Shown in pieces: positions 31,124 through 39,519 of a DNA stretch of 64,000 bases. Source of the DNA: Virgibacillus_F flavescens. GTDB taxonomy: Bacteria; Bacillota; Bacilli; Bacillales; Amphibacillaceae. The first letter of the stretch is position 1; each line of letters opens with the position of its first letter. Both the position numbers and the translations under genes were made by a program. Under the pieces are notes generated by a model, which was not told where the DNA came from, made no database searches, and saw only the letters and a program-made list of their open reading frames with translations. Where the stretch lies: assembly GCF_050574275.1 (NCBI RefSeq), contig NZ_CP192260.1, forward strand, positions 2,976,001-3,040,000, read 5' to 3'.

Positions 31124-32587
31124 ATGCGATTACGGTTCTTAATCATCCTTTGTACGATCCTTGTCATAACAGCGGGTTGTACGAAGGAAACTAGTTCTAC
31201 TTCAAATCCAAATGATTCAGAAACAAAACAAGACGGGGTGACCCAAACGAAGTCCTATGAATCTGCTGATTTGGAAACAAAAAATATTAAGTACGGTCCA
31301 GCTAACCCTGCTTACAAAATGGATGTTACATACGATGATAAAAAACATCAGATTAGTGGCACGCTACATGTAGCGTTTGATAATAATCTGGATAAAACGC
31401 TGAACCACATATACTTTAATCTTTGGCCAAATGCTAAAGAATTTAAAAATGGCGGAATCCAGGTGGATAATGTTTTATTTAACGAAGAACCTGTCGAATA
31501 TGAAGTCAAAGATACCAAACTCGACATTTCCGAAGTCTCACTCAAAACAGGAAAAAGTGCGTCGGTAAATATGGATTTCACTGTTACTATTCCAGAACAA
31601 CAGCATCGTTTCGGCTGGACCGATACCCAGGTTTCACTTGGAAATTGGTTTCCTATTCTAGCAGTTTATGACGATGAAGGCTGGAATCTTGATCCTTATT
31701 TCGCTGGGGGTGATCCGACTTATTCGTTAACAAGTAATTTTGATGTCACATTAACGGCCAGCAAAGAACAAAACATCATCACTACCGGACAATCGGTTGG
31801 AAATGTGACCTCAGAAAATGGAATGAATGTACATCAGTTTAAAGCTGAAAATGTCCGGGACTTTGCTATTGTCATGAACAAATCGTTTAACCATTATACT
31901 GAAATGGTGAACGGTATCAAGGTGAATGTTGTAGTCACGGAAGCGCAAAAAAAATATGCAACATATATGCTGGACACCGCTAAATACGCGTTACCGTTAT
32001 ACGAAGAGTTATTCGGGGAGTACCCATGGCCAGAACTGGATATTGTCGGGATGAATATAAGTGCTTTAGGGATGGAATATCCACAATTAGTGATGATCAA
32101 CCTGGATAAAGAACCAGAAAGAAGTGCTATATACGGGACCACCGAACACGAAATTGCTCACCAGTGGTTTTATGGAGTGGTCGGCAACAATCAATTTGAC
32201 GAACCATGGTTAGATGAGTCATTCGCGACATTTGCCCACCATACCGCTTTTTTTGGAGAACAGTTGGATTACACGTGGGTAAGGGCAATTGGTAAGAAAT
32301 ATTATCGACTGACTTCCGCCGCTAGCGTATTTATGGAGCATGCAGAAGATGACGGTATGAAAATGTACCAGGATGTCATGTATGACTATGGTGCGAAAAC
32401 ACTGTATGATTTACAACAAAAACTTGGTGATGATTTGTTCTATAAAGGCATGCAAACCTATTTCGAAAAGATGAAATTTAAAGTGGCAACAACTGCAGAT
32501 TTCGTGCGTATTATGCAGCAATCTTCTGGAGAAGACCTATCTGCTTTCTTCCGTGACCATCGGGTGCGTGTATCAGATACAAGATAG
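31124..32587 (+). CDS. M1-family zinc metallopeptidase lipoprotein
   Basis: The 487-residue protein starts at the ATG at 31124 (AAAGGAG 11 bases upstream), with a lipoprotein signal MRLRFLIILCTILVITAGC, lipobox ITAGC. The catalytic domain has HEIAH (His342, Glu343, His346) and, 18 residues after the second His, Glu365 in LDESFAT, which completes the M1 HEXXH-X18-E gluzincin site. An upstream beta-rich domain holds IYFNLWPNA and SLGNWFPIL. It is an aminopeptidase-like enzyme anchored outside the membrane; substrates are peptides. A MITE-like element begins directly at its 3' end. Confidence 0.92.
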   Translation: MRLRFLIILCTILVITAGCTKETSSTSNPNDSETKQDGVTQTKSYESADLETKNIKYGPANPAYKMDVTYDDKKHQISGTLHVAFDNNLDKTLNHIYFNLWPNAKEFKNGGIQVDNVLFNEEPVEYEVKDTKLDISEVSLKTGKSASVNMDFTVTIPEQQHRFGWTDTQVSLGNWFPILAVYDDEGWNLDPYFAGGDPTYSLTSNFDVTLTASKEQNIITTGQSVGNVTSENGMNVHQFKAENVRDFAIVMNKSFNHYTEMVNGIKVNVVVTEAQKKYATYMLDTAKYALPLYEELFGEYPWPELDIVGMNISALGMEYPQLVMINLDKEPERSAIYGTTEHEIAHQWFYGVVGNNQFDEPWLDESFATFAHHTAFFGEQLDYTWVRAIGKKYYRLTSAASVFMEHAEDDGMKMYQDVMYDYGAKTLYDLQQKLGDDLFYKGMQTYFEKMKFKVATTADFVRIMQQSSGEDLSAFFRDHRVRVSDTR

Positions 32588-32880
32588 AAAGAGGCTGGGA
32601 CAAATCCAAAATAGACCAGTCAAAAGAAGAACATTATGAAAAGATAATTTGAGCGCTGACATCAAGCGTAGTCAAAATACGAAGACTCCAGTGGGAACAG
32701 CACGAGTCTGAAGGCCCCACAGGAAAGCGTTCTTTGCTTATCCGAGGAGACTGAAGCCGTGCCCACGGAAAGCGAAGTATTTTGACGAAGCGATTGCCAA
32801 AGCAAAGAATCCGAACGAATTATACGATTTCGTTCGGATTCTGCTATAGGTAATAAACTTTTGTCCCAACCTCTTTCACA
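32588..32880. repeat. MITE-like ~290-bp element with terminal inverted repeats
   Basis: GAAAGAGGCTGGGACAAA at 32588 and TTTTGTCCCAACCTCTTTC at 32862-32880 form terminal inverted repeats with one mismatch. Inside, TAGTCAAAATACG pairs with CGAAGTATTTTGAC (near 32671 and 32776), and AATCCGAACGAA pairs with TTCGTTCGGATT at 32812-32844. No ORF of useful length is present. A truncated relative lies at 2265-2450. The element follows the M1 peptidase stop codon immediately. Confidence 0.85.
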
Positions 32881-32905
32881 AAAATTATGTAAAAAACCAT
32901 AATTA

Positions 32906-33892
32906 TTAAAGATCCATTTTTGGTGGTTCTTCCAGCCATCCTTTAGAAATCATGAGTTTAACCCCATTTCGCTGGTATTGAAATATATCTTTCGCGAATA
33001 TGGCACCTTTCGTTTGCAGATCATTACGTAAACTAAAACCGGATGTAAAACCCCCAACACCCGTAGCATACGCAGATAAAAGGTGATTACAGAACATCAT
33101 TAACTTATCCGAAAAAGGAGCCATTGTTGAATCTGTTACGTTTCCTCCAGGTGTTCCCAATGGTGGTTGAATGTTATCTTGTAAAAGTTTGTCAGAGGTT
33201 TCACTTATAATTTCTTTCGTAAGTTCTCTTCCTTTTGTAAAGTACTGCTTCACGTCTTCATCATTAGTTGCTTGGATGAAACCTTTCAACATTTGCATCC
33301 CAGTAATATTTGTTTCAATTGTTTGATATAAATAACCGAACTCAACCGTATTTAGTGGGCGCTTCTCCCCTATAATGTCGGTTCCTTTTAAATAATTTTT
33401 ATCTGTTATATAATCAATCGACTTTGGCATGGTAACGTACGTTGGACGAGTATACAGGTTATTTTCGAGAAGGTACTGGGTGAACTGACCATATGCAGTC
33501 TCTGTTATCACGGACAAATCACTGTAAAGCTTTATAATATCCGGACGATAAGACATTGTTAAATGAAGTGCATACATTCCCATGCTGATTTCTTTCAATA
33601 TGCGCGCGAACATAATATCAAATCCATTGTCCCAAAGCTTTGGTGCTTCCAGATTAACATCTTCCTTCGTAAATCCTTCAGGAAGCGCTGCCCCTTCATT
33701 TTCAAACAACGTTTTAATTTCAATTATTTTTGTATTAAGCTGACTCCATAAATCAGTCATGAGATCGTTCGCTTTTTGATCTTCTGATTTCGCTATAAAA
33801 TATTCCAGCACTCGTAAGATCAACGTTTTTTTATGATATGTCATCCATAGCGCACCTAGCTCAGAGGAACTCATTTTAGGTTTTATAGACAT
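32906..33892 (-). CDS. DUF3231-family protein
   Basis: The 328-residue protein consists of two related helical DUF3231 domains (about 1-165 and 170-328). Domain starts are KPKMSSSELGALWMTYHKK and RPLNTVEFGYLYQTIETN. Bacillus genomes carry families of these proteins, some linked to spores, but none has a proven activity. There is no membrane segment or catalytic motif that I recognise. GGAGGAAATGGACCC lies upstream of the ATG. Confidence 0.85.
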   Translation of the reverse strand: MSIKPKMSSSELGALWMTYHKKTLILRVLEYFIAKSEDQKANDLMTDLWSQLNTKIIEIKTLFENEGAALPEGFTKEDVNLEAPKLWDNGFDIMFARILKEISMGMYALHLTMSYRPDIIKLYSDLSVITETAYGQFTQYLLENNLYTRPTYVTMPKSIDYITDKNYLKGTDIIGEKRPLNTVEFGYLYQTIETNITGMQMLKGFIQATNDEDVKQYFTKGRELTKEIISETSDKLLQDNIQPPLGTPGGNVTDSTMAPFSDKLMMFCNHLLSAYATGVGGFTSGFSLRNDLQTKGAIFAKDIFQYQRNGVKLMISKGWLEEPPKMDL

Positions 33893-34008
33893 GGGTCCAT
33901 TTCCTCCCTATAATTAATTTAGTTGTAAACTAAAATATAGTTTGTGCATTGTGAATGAATTTATCCCAGATTATTAAATTGTGCTGCTATCAAACAGCCA
34001 TTTATTGA

Positions 34009-34043
34009 AAAAAGCACAACCCTAGATACAGGATTGTGCTTTT
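34009..34043 (-). terminator. terminator of ctaM
   Basis: AAAAGCACAA-CCCT and AGG-ATTGTGCTTTT pair around a short AT-rich loop, with T-runs on both strands. It lies 29 bases beyond the ctaM stop codon. Confidence 0.75.
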
Positions 34044-34071
34044 GCTGCATGCTCATTCAGTTGTGGATGAC

Positions 34072-34620
34072 TTAATAATACGGTGAAATCATTAAGTAGA
34101 CAATTACTCCTGTCAGGCTGACATACAGCCAAAGCGGCATTGTCCAGCGGGCGATTTTCCGATGCTTTTCGACTTTCATATTCAAGCCTCGTCCAAGTGT
34201 AATCAAAGCAAGCGGGACAATCAAAGCCGCAAGAACAATATGTGTAATCAGTATAAAATAATAAAGATACATTAGTGCGCCAACTCCGCCAAAGCTTGTT
34301 GACTCAGCCATCGAGTGGTAGGTCAAATACGAGATGAAAAATAAAAAAGTAGTTACAAACGCTGCAACGATGAATCTCCGGTGCATCGTAATATTTTTCT
34401 TTTTAATCATAATTAAAGCGGTTAGTAGAAACAGAAAGGTGAAGCTGTTAAAGATAGCATTCAGCATCGGCAGTACCGTTAATTCAATGCCCCATACCGT
34501 GCCGTCCGAACTTTTAGGCAGCATATACGTCCCCAAAATAATGCCTACAATTAGGATGGATAGAACCCATATCAGCGGATTATAGTTACGCTGTTTAACA
34601 TTGTTGAAGTCTTTACTCAT
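34072..34620 (-). CDS. ctaM: CtaM/YozB-type DUF420 protein (cytochrome oxidase assembly)
   Basis: The 182-residue DUF420 protein has five membrane helices (WVLSILIVGIILGTYML; MLNAIFNSFTFLFLLTALIMI; RFIVAAFVTTFLFFISYL; YLYYFILITHIVLAALIVPLALI; WLYVSLTGVIVYLMI). The conserved HRRF, YHS and ITH pieces are visible. In Staphylococcus aureus CtaM and Bacillus subtilis YozB this family assists haem-copper oxidase biogenesis, so a role in respiration is inferred from family. The ATG at 34620 follows GGGAG; a start at 34638 would lie in the ribosome binding site. It is not next to other oxidase genes here. Confidence 0.8.
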   Translation of the reverse strand: MSKDFNNVKQRNYNPLIWVLSILIVGIILGTYMLPKSSDGTVWGIELTVLPMLNAIFNSFTFLFLLTALIMIKKKNITMHRRFIVAAFVTTFLFFISYLTYHSMAESTSFGGVGALMYLYYFILITHIVLAALIVPLALITLGRGLNMKVEKHRKIARWTMPLWLYVSLTGVIVYLMISPYY

Positions 34621-34771
34621 ATTTATTTTCACTCCCAAATTAAATGCCTTTCTGTAAGCATATGAAAATTAATCAGAAAGAGCAATCCAAAAGGCGTTCG
34701 ATTCTTATAAAATCAGAAAATGTCATGCTTTCGACAAGAAATAGTCAAAATACTGGTATTTTCTTTAGATG

Positions 34772-35308
34772 TTAATCTTCAGGATTTATGATTGCTACTA
34801 TCTGATGGTCTTCCCACCGTCCATTGATCTTCACATTCTTCCTGGCGATGCCTTCCTTATGAAAGCCTGCTTTTTCTAACACTCTAATAGAGCCAACATT
34901 GTGCGGCATGACTCCAGCTTCAATCCGATGCAGATTCAACTCATTAAACGCATAAGTGACGATTAATTTTAACGCTTCCGTCGTATATCCTTTCCCGTTT
35001 TGTTCCTTATCAAGCGAGTAGCCGACCATTCCTCTTTCAGCTGGCCCTCTTTCTATTTTAAACAAACCAATTTCACCTACTAACTTCCCATCGTTTAAGA
35101 AGATTCCAAACTCATACCCCTTATCTTCTTCTCGATCCTTCTCTTTTTTCTCTAATCTTACCTGAATACTTTTTAATGTATAAAAATCACTTTCACGTGA
35201 AACTGTAAATGGTTCAAAAAAATCCTTGTTCCGAGTTTCCAGATCCAGAACTGCTTGTGTATGGTTCTGATTAAGTGCTTCTAAGTATATTTTTGTTCCT
35301 TTAATCAT
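34772..35308 (-). CDS. RimJ/RimL-type GNAT acetyltransferase
   Basis: The 178-residue GNAT protein contains MVGYSLDKEQNGKGYTTEALKLIVTYAF, with the acetyl-CoA loop Q-N-G-K-G-Y-T-T-E-A. It is followed by NLHRIEAGVMPHNVGSIRVLEKAGFHKEGI, the RimJ/L hallmark N-x-x-S-x-R-V-x-E-K-x-G-F. It ends with NGRWEDHQI. Likely targets are ribosomal or other protein N-termini, or drug amines. It is monocistronic. Confidence 0.92.
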   Translation of the reverse strand: MIKGTKIYLEALNQNHTQAVLDLETRNKDFFEPFTVSRESDFYTLKSIQVRLEKKEKDREEDKGYEFGIFLNDGKLVGEIGLFKIERGPAERGMVGYSLDKEQNGKGYTTEALKLIVTYAFNELNLHRIEAGVMPHNVGSIRVLEKAGFHKEGIARKNVKINGRWEDHQIVAIINPED

Positions 35309-35360
35309 TTTCGCTGCCTCACTCTCTGTTGATTCTTAATATACCAATTTATTCTGTAAA

Positions 35361-35390
35361 AAAACACAATCCACTATTTCAGGATTGTGT
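35361..35390 (-). terminator. terminator of the DrrAB-like operon
   Basis: ACACAATCC and GGATTGTGT form a 9-bp perfect stem with a 9-base loop, followed on the minus strand by TTTTTTTAC. It lies 17 bases after the permease stop codon. Confidence 0.85.
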
Positions 35391-35406
35391 CTTAACTCCT
35401 TCCTAA

Positions 35407-36246
35407 CTATCGTTTATTCCGATACAAATACATCGTAAGTGGTGCGAATACTGCGGTGAGTATGGCTGAAGCCAGGAGTACCCATCCGATTTGTTCGGCA
35501 GTCACTGTGCCGTGCATCAGACCACGAACCGCTGTCACCAGCGAGGTAATAGGGTTGATGTCTACGAATGACTGTAGCCATGATGGCATTGTTTCTGGAT
35601 TGACGAAGATATTACTGGCAAAAGTTAACGGAAACAATGCAGTCATACTTACACCCATAACTGAGTTGGGCGTTCGCATAATCAATCCAAGCGCTGTAAA
35701 GATCCAGGACAGACTGAACGAAAAGACTAGAAGGAGCAGAACTGCTAATATAATTCCTATCACGCCACCCTCAGGTCGAAATCCTAGTATAACGCCAAGA
35801 ACGATGACCATTGTCGATGCGAGTGTGTAGCGAACCGTGTCGCCGAGCAAAGCACCAATGATAACGGACGGCTGCCAGATTGGAAGTGATCTGAAACGAT
35901 CAAAGATTCCTTTGGAAATATCCGTGTTCAGTGCGACACCCGTGTATATAGTTATGAATACAACGGTTTGCACAAGGATTCCCGGCAGAAGGAACTGCAG
36001 ATATTCTCCAGGCGATCCAGCGAGTGCACCGCCGAACAGGTAGGTGAACATTAACGTGAACATGATTGGAAACAGGGTGACATCAAAAAGTTGCTCTGGA
36101 ACATATTTAATTTTTAGTAGTGCTCGCCATCCGAATGTGAGCGACGTTGTCAGTGAACTGGGACGTGACGGACGATCGCGGGCAGAGAGTGCTGTTTGTA
36201 AGGACTCATCAGTCTCAGACTTACTTGTATTAGTAGATGTCATCAT
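35407..36246 (-). CDS. DrrB-like ABC-2 permease
   Basis: The 279-residue protein has an N-terminal cytoplasmic tail of about 40 residues and six membrane helices. It has the ABC-2 signature (FTALGLIMRTPNSVMGVSMTALFPLTFASNIFV) and ends with FAPLTMYLYRNKR. It matches the permease of daunorubicin-type (DrrAB) exporters. The ATG overlaps the ATPase gene by four bases (ATGA), and GGAGG stands 7 bases upstream. The two genes form a drug-export unit. Base composition is more G+C-rich than neighbouring genes. Confidence 0.9.
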   Translation of the reverse strand: MMTSTNTSKSETDESLQTALSARDRPSRPSSLTTSLTFGWRALLKIKYVPEQLFDVTLFPIMFTLMFTYLFGGALAGSPGEYLQFLLPGILVQTVVFITIYTGVALNTDISKGIFDRFRSLPIWQPSVIIGALLGDTVRYTLASTMVIVLGVILGFRPEGGVIGIILAVLLLLVFSFSLSWIFTALGLIMRTPNSVMGVSMTALFPLTFASNIFVNPETMPSWLQSFVDINPITSLVTAVRGLMHGTVTAEQIGWVLLASAILTAVFAPLTMYLYRNKR

Positions 36247-37235
36247 AAAGCATCCTCCTTATTTGTTTCATCATCCTCTGCGGCTGGTCGACCGGTTAAT
36301 GCCAGGAATACCTCATCAAGGCTTGGTTGGCCGAGTGAAAAGTTATTGATCGCGATTCCCTTACGGCTCAGTTCTCCAAGGGCAAATGCAACTTGTTCAG
36401 AATTCGAGACTTGGGCAGACATTGCCGATGGATCGGATTCCAGGTGCATAGGAACGTCAAGCAGCTCTGACAATACTTTCTCTGCTTCAGATCTATCCTC
36501 AGGGTTAGCAAGACTAACATGCAACGTACCCGATCCTACTGATGCTTTCAGCTCACTGCTCGTTCCTTCTGCGATGACCTTGCCGTTGTCAATTACTGCG
36601 ATTCGGTCAGCCAGCTGGTCGGCTTCTTCAAGATATTGTGTAGTGAGGAGTATAGTCGTACCTGCTTTAGCAAGTGCACGAATGACTTCCCATACTTGAT
36701 TGCGACTTCTCGGATCAAGCCCCGTCGTTGGTTCGTCAAGGAATAGCAAGTCTGGTGTGACTACGATGCTAGCCGCAATATCAATTCGGCGACGCATTCC
36801 CCCCGAATATTTCTTAACCTGACGTTTAGCTGCTTCGGCCAGCCCAAATGCGTCGATCAGTTCGTTCGACCGCGCTTTCGCTTGCGCTCGGGAATAACCC
36901 ATTAGGCGACCAATCATAACGAGATTCTCAAGCCCGGTGAGATCTTCATCTACAGACGCGAATTGTCCGGTCAAGCTCATACGGCTCCGAACTTCATCTG
37001 CCTCCTGAACAATATCGTGCCCGAGCACTTGAGCGCTGCCGCCATCCGGACGCAGTAAAGTAGCAAGCATACGAATTGTCGTCGTCTTTCCCGCGCCATT
37101 TGGCCCAAGGAAACCATAGACTGACCCTTTTTTCACTTCCAAATCGACACCGTCCACAGCCCGGTTTTTACCGAATACCTTAACTAATCCGGTTGCTACG
37201 ATAGCGAGTGAAGCGTTGTTTTGTGCAGTAGTCAT
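36243..37235 (-). CDS. DrrA-like ABC transporter ATP-binding protein
   Basis: The protein is about 330 residues. Walker A is GPNGAGKT. The ABC signature is YSGGMRRR, in which GGMRRR is typical of DrrA. Walker B is LLFLDEPTTGLDP, and TTQYLEEAD is the His-loop variant of this family. A C-terminal regulatory region of about 100 residues follows the core. Start at the ATG at 37235 with GAGGTG nearby. Codon use and G+C look higher than the genes around, which suggests horizontal transfer. It is inferred to power export of a hydrophobic drug together with the permease. Confidence 0.9.
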   Translation of the reverse strand: MTTAQNNASLAIVATGLVKVFGKNRAVDGVDLEVKKGSVYGFLGPNGAGKTTTIRMLATLLRPDGGSAQVLGHDIVQEADEVRSRMSLTGQFASVDEDLTGLENLVMIGRLMGYSRAQAKARSNELIDAFGLAEAAKRQVKKYSGGMRRRIDIAASIVVTPDLLFLDEPTTGLDPRSRNQVWEVIRALAKAGTTILLTTQYLEEADQLADRIAVIDNGKVIAEGTSSELKASVGSGTLHVSLANPEDRSEAEKVLSELLDVPMHLESDPSAMSAQVSNSEQVAFALGELSRKGIAINNFSLGQPSLDEVFLALTGRPAAEDDETNKEDAL

Positions 37236-37369
37236 AATTCTCACCTCTTCAGATTAAATTGTTTGATGTACATCTTTCCTAATATACTGATTAACACTCT
37301 TGTGAATACTAATACATTGAAAAAATTTTAAATCAGTTCCCTAATTTATTTTCATAGACTTTAACGTTA

Positions 37370-37398
37370 TTATAGAACATACGTTCACATATATCAAC
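37370..37398 (-). promoter_or_regulatory. SigA-type promoter of the DrrAB-like operon
   Basis: Minus strand TTGATA (37393-37398), a 17-base spacer and TATAAT (37370-37375) form a near-consensus promoter. Transcription would start about 120 bases before the ATPase gene, leaving a 5' leader with no obvious structure that I could recognise. Confidence 0.75.
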
Positions 37399-37456
37399 TT
37401 ACAATGAACTTTATTCGTGACTCTCAAAATAGTAACCGTCCAACTCGTTCAGTCTT

Positions 37457-37939
37457 TTAAATCCAGTTCCCCTGCAACTTCCGGATATAAATAATTTGAC
37501 CTATATGGTATGCGTTGTGTGTTGTTATATTTCCAAGTATCTCCCACCACTGGGCTGGTTCAGGGAAACCATTTACATCACTTTCGACCTTTTCTTCTGT
37601 AAGTAAATGCTGCCATTGCAACAGTACGTTTACTAATTTTTCCTTCCTCTCCTCAAATATTTGGTTTTCCGAAATTATGAAGCTCTTATTATTGTTTCCG
37701 ATTGGAGGCACTGCTTTGACATTGGATTCTCGGTATCTGGTCTGCCAGGTTTCATTCCAATAGAGTAGATGCTGAACAATTTCGGCGATACTATTACTAG
37801 CTTCATTAGGCTTCCAGAACGCGTCTTCCTCTGTTAAATTTTCAACTGAATCAGAAAATGAAGTGTAAAAACTTGGATCATTAGCATTTGCTAACAACTG
37901 GTCTGCTAATACATCTTTTGCATGAAATATGATTGCCAC
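37457..37939 (-). CDS. DinB-family protein
   Basis: The 160-residue protein has the DinB pattern with HLLYWNETWQ (first metal His) and THNAYHIGQIIYIRKLQGNW (the H-x3-H-x-G-Q-I motif). It is very like the frameshifted protein at 57185-57656, which shares the YHxGQIIxxRKxQGxW ending. They look like paralogues. Function unknown; thiol transfer inferred. AAAAAGGAG precedes the ATG. Confidence 0.88.
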   Translation of the reverse strand: MAIIFHAKDVLADQLLANANDPSFYTSFSDSVENLTEEDAFWKPNEASNSIAEIVQHLLYWNETWQTRYRESNVKAVPPIGNNNKSFIISENQIFEERKEKLVNVLLQWQHLLTEEKVESDVNGFPEPAQWWEILGNITTHNAYHIGQIIYIRKLQGNWI

Positions 37940-38010
37940 ACTCCTTTTTAAAAATCTCTATGCTAAATTACTATTTCGACAATCTTTTACAAAATCCTGT
38001 TTATTCAACA

Positions 38011-38043
38011 AAAAAGCATAATCCCCCTATTCCAGAATTATGC
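38011..38043 (-). terminator. terminator of the isochorismatase-like gene
   Basis: GCATAATTC and GGATTATGC pair with one mismatch on the minus strand, followed by TTTTTTGTTG. It lies 24 bases after the gene's stop. Confidence 0.75.
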
Positions 38044-38066
38044 CTTGTTCCTAAAGTCATTCGATT

Positions 38067-38585
38067 TTATTTCTTTGCAGCATATTCCTCGTAATCCAAA
38101 ACTTCAATTTTGTGTGACCAATACAGAATCGTTCCAATAAATTCACGGATATTGAGTCCTGGCATTTTATAATTATCCTCGGTGTGGACAGTAGATACAG
38201 CGTTTTCGATAAATGTAACTTTATAACCTCTGTCGTATCCTGCAATCGATGTGAAAAGGCAGCAAAATTCCGTATTAAATCCAGTTATAAAAATGTGATT
38301 GACATCAATGGACTTTAGTAACGAATCCAGATTGGTCTCAAAAAAAGCACTTTCTGTATGCTTCTCAACAATGTGATCAGCGTATCCCACTAAGTCGGAA
38401 TCCAATTCCGACCCTTTTGACCCAGCAGCCATCGGTCCTTCAGCGTCCGTGTGACGAACGAAGATGACTGGTTCATCATTTTGCTTAAATTCACTGATCA
38501 GCTTTTTGATTCGTTCTTTTTCCGCGTGGAAATCAACCTGTTCTACAAGTACATTTTGTACATCAATAACTAGTAATGCACGCAT
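38067..38585 (-). CDS. isochorismatase-like cysteine hydrolase
   Basis: The 172-residue protein has the family's catalytic Asp in MRALLVIDVQN, a Lys/Arg region at IFVRHTD, the cis-peptide region, and the nucleophile Cys in FNTEFCCLFT near residue 110. It continues to ENAVST. The family splits amides or vinyl ethers such as nicotinamide; the substrate is unknown. The ATG at 38585 follows GGAAGTGTTGTAAA; the longer frame to 38621 has a poorer ribosome binding site. Confidence 0.9.
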   Translation of the reverse strand: MRALLVIDVQNVLVEQVDFHAEKERIKKLISEFKQNDEPVIFVRHTDAEGPMAAGSKGSELDSDLVGYADHIVEKHTESAFFETNLDSLLKSIDVNHIFITGFNTEFCCLFTSIAGYDRGYKVTFIENAVSTVHTEDNYKMPGLNIREFIGTILYWSHKIEVLDYEEYAAKK

Positions 38586-38655
38586 TTTACAACACTTCCT
38601 TTTCCTATTTTTTGATTGCAAGAAAGAACTTCATTCACTGATTCATTCGCCCGGT

Positions 38656-38663
38656 CATACACT
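38656..38663 (+). promoter_or_regulatory. candidate SigK/SigE-type -10 box of the cupin gene
   Basis: CATACACT followed by AC fits CATAnnnTA (SigK) and CATAnAnT (SigE). An AC dinucleotide 17 bases upstream suits the SigK -35. It is 41 bases before the start of a cupin gene with a coat-like tail. Confidence 0.4.
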
Positions 38664-38703
38664 ACAGGAGTCCTAAAATTTATCACAAAGCGAGGAAAAA
38701 ATT

Positions 38704-39306
38704 ATGAGCCATTCGATAGATTATACGTCACCATCGGCCCAGTTTGCATTTAACCTCAACAATAGTCCGTTATTTATTAAAGATCAGCAGAACTACATTA
38801 ACATTATGGGAGTTCAGCAGCTGAACACGCTGCAAAATACGTCGCTGCTGGATATTTTCTTAAGTTCCGGTAATGTCGTTGAGCCTCACTACCACCAGAA
38901 TGCCGCGGAATTGGTTTACTGTATTTGCGGAGCTGCTGTGGTTTCGATGTTAAATCCGTTTACAAAAGAGATACTTAACTTTTCAATCACTCCTGGCAAA
39001 GTCGCGAATGTGCCTCAAGGATGGTGGCATTACGAAACTGCCATGGAAGACAACACGCACCTGCTCGCGATTTTTGATGCCGATACACCTGAAGTCATAC
39101 TCGGTTCAGATATCTTACATTTTACGCCGGCAAATGTGATGGCACACACCTACTGTATGGATGAAAAAATGTGGGAAAAGACGACAGCACCCGTTCAGCC
39201 GTCCACGTATATTGGACCATATGCGGGCTGTGAAAATTCACAAATGATGCCTTATCAGCAACATAATTACCATCAATCATACCAGCCCTATCCGTATTAC
39301 TATTAA
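38704..39306 (+). CDS. cupin protein with Tyr/Gln/His-rich C-terminal tail (spore-coat candidate)
   Basis: The 200-residue protein has one cupin fold: VVEPHYHQNAAELVYCICG (metal-site H-x-H...E) and VPQGWWHYE (second His). About 25 residues at the C-terminus are low complexity (PYQQHNYHQSYQPYPYYY). This tail is typical of Bacillus spore-coat or exosporium proteins. A sporulation-type -10 box is present upstream. The cupin part resembles oxalate-decarboxylase-like proteins; metal and activity cannot be settled. GAGGAAAAATT precedes the ATG. A strong terminator follows. Confidence 0.75.
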   Translation: MSHSIDYTSPSAQFAFNLNNSPLFIKDQQNYINIMGVQQLNTLQNTSLLDIFLSSGNVVEPHYHQNAAELVYCICGAAVVSMLNPFTKEILNFSITPGKVANVPQGWWHYETAMEDNTHLLAIFDADTPEVILGSDILHFTPANVMAHTYCMDEKMWEKTTAPVQPSTYIGPYAGCENSQMMPYQQHNYHQSYQPYPYYY

Positions 39307-39342
39307 GTAATAAAGCAGGTACAGTAAAGTTATGATCAGGTT

Positions 39343-39372
39343 AAGCTTGGACACTAAGTCCAAGCTTTTTTT
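39343..39372 (+). terminator. terminator of the cupin gene
   Basis: AAGCTTGGAC and GTCCAAGCTT form a 10-bp perfect stem around ACTAA, followed by TTTTTT. Confidence 0.9.
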
Positions 39373-39519
39373 AGTTTATCACATACGTTGAAAATCCAGC
39401 TTCGTCGTGAATTAAGCATAGAACGATTGTCAGCAATTAGCCAGACTATAAATAGGTTTATTTTGGTTATACTATACAGTGGATAAGTAGCCAGTTAGAA
39501 AAAGGAGTTGAATTAATAG

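Noticed and set aside
35456..36699. Several long plus-strand frames in the DrrAB-like genes
   Set aside because: G+C-rich genes leave the opposite strand open by chance. The minus-strand genes have clear ABC motifs and a promoter.
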